Position numbers and translations under genes: made by a program
Notes under the pieces: generated by a model
What the model saw: only the letters and a program-made list of their open reading frames with translations
Told to the model about the DNA's origin: nothing
Databases searched by the model: none
Shown: positions 14,257 through 14,708 of the stretch, in pieces
Layout: each line of letters begins with the position of its first letter
Numbering within the stretch: the first letter of the stretch is position 1
From: an uncultured Clostridium sp.
GTDB lineage: Bacteria > Bacillota > Clostridia > Peptostreptococcales > Peptostreptococcaceae
Assembly: GCA_900557165.1 (NCBI GenBank)
Contig: USRS01000065.1
Location: 1-14,708 of the forward strand
Direction of reading: 5' to 3'
DNA length: 14,708 nt

Positions 14257-14510
14257 ATGATTAATAAAATTAACAATTTATGTGATGAATTTTATGAAAA
14301 ATTGTATATATCAGGCATAAAATACACATGTATACTGAAGTTGAATATGGAGAATTTAAAACTTCTAAATTAATTGCCGATACATTTATAAATTTAGGTA
14401 TTGAATTAAAAACTAACGTGGCTAAAACAGACATAGTCGGTTTAATAAAATGTAAATATCCAGGTAAAACAATATTGATAAGAGCTTATATGGATGCCCT
14501 TCGCGTATAA
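14257..14510 (+). pseudogene. Broken N-terminal part of an M20-family amidohydrolase/peptidase
   Basis: From the ATG at 14257 (ribosome site AAGGAT) the frame reads MINKINNLCDEFYEK. It then shifts at the A-run 14297-14301: one extra A would give IVYIRHKIHMYTEVEYGEFKTSKLIADTFINLGIELKTN, the classical start of hippurate-hydrolase-like M20D enzymes (compare RRDIHxxPEL). The conserved RADMDALP appears as RAYMDALR, and then a stop follows at 14510. The remaining two thirds of the enzyme, with the metal-site residues, is absent. So there are three lesions: a one-base deletion, a substitution of a conserved Asp, and loss of everything past the DALP motif. A sequencing error could explain the first but not the truncation. 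The cut coincides with the end of a minus-strand reading frame. Confidence 0.88.
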
Positions 14511-14708
14511 ATTTCGATTTTTACATGATGATTATTTGCTTTTATAGTATCTATAAATATTTCTAAATCTGGTTTTATATAATTTTCTAATTCTTCAATT
14601 AGTTTTATATTACTATTTATTTTTTTGCTAAGTTCTTCATATCTAATATTAAGTTTTTCAGATTCCCTATTTTCATTTATTTTTGAAATAAAATTCTGAG
14701 TTTTTAAC
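14486..14708 (-). CDS. C-terminal end of a coiled-coil protein running off the window
   Basis: An open frame enters from beyond the right edge and ends at a TAA at 14486. The 73 visible residues are rich in Lys, Glu, Ile and Asn, with a heptad-like stretch NIRYEELSKKINSNIKLIEELENYI, then a short segment LEIFIDTIKANNHHVKIEIYTR. This layout, a coiled coil followed by a small beta-like end, resembles the C-termini of serine recombinases, but the evidence is thin and I do not name a family. It overlaps the truncated M20 gene tail-to-tail by 25 bases, so its last few codons may come from M20 DNA. No start is visible. Confidence 0.5.
   Translation of the reverse strand, partial: LKTQNFISKINENRESEKLNIRYEELSKKINSNIKLIEELENYIKPDLEIFIDTIKANNHHVKIEIYTRRASI

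Noticed and set aside
14328..14510. A genuine 60-residue small protein
   Set aside because: Its sequence is the N-terminal part of an M20 peptidase in the same frame as upstream homologous residues lost by a one-base shift, so it is a remnant, not a small gene.

Overview
The window looks like chromosomal DNA of a low-GC, anaerobic Gram-positive bacterium of the Clostridia. The signs are strong A+T bias, AGGAGG-type ribosome sites, frequent TTG/GTG starts, hairpin-plus-T terminators between almost all transcription units, and protein families typical of that class. The exact genus cannot be fixed from the sequence alone. No tRNA, rRNA, CRISPR array or transposase was seen.

Layout. (1) Positions 1-1547, minus strand: a probable operon of a DUF2975 membrane protein, a small YozG-type HTH regulator and an unknown membrane-anchored protein, followed by a decayed second copy of the DUF2975 gene. 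(2) 1732-2370, plus: an unknown multi-pass membrane protein with a good sigma-A promoter. (3) 2425-6783: a sulfur/cysteine block, holding a TcyP-type cystine symporter, a zinc-ribbon membrane protein, serine acetyltransferase (cysE) with cysteine synthase (cysK), and a divergent stand-alone GAF + Fis-HTH regulator. The symporter and cysK-cysE promoters each carry two copies of the palindrome ATTATCA-N3-TGATAAT. In both promoters one copy fills the -35/-10 spacer in the same register, so these units look like one repressed regulon. (4) 6932-7609: a TIM-barrel protein of unknown role. (5) 7633-9650, minus: a YtcJ-type amidohydrolase preceded by a complete ykkC/guanidine-I riboswitch with an intrinsic terminator. 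(6) 9830-11849, plus: a two-gene unit of an alpha/beta-hydrolase esterase and an ATP-grasp ligase. (7) 11896-12759, minus: a DUF362 protein. (8) 12985-14103, plus: a DUF2974-type lipase-like hydrolase. (9) 14133-14708: a long perfect hairpin, a broken M20 peptidase gene, and the C-terminal end of a minus-strand coiled-coil protein that runs off the window where the M20 gene is cut.

How the genes work together. CysE makes O-acetylserine and CysK converts it with sulfide to cysteine. The symporter would import cystine, and the shared operators would shut both routes when sulfur is plentiful. The adjacent four-cysteine GAF-Fis protein is the best candidate in this window for the factor acting there. 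The guanidine-I-type riboswitch implies ligand-gated expression of the amidohydrolase, which is not one of the usual guanidine genes; a possible internal promoter downstream of the riboswitch leaves that link uncertain. The esterase/ATP-grasp pair resembles a conserved clostridial gene pair of unknown product.
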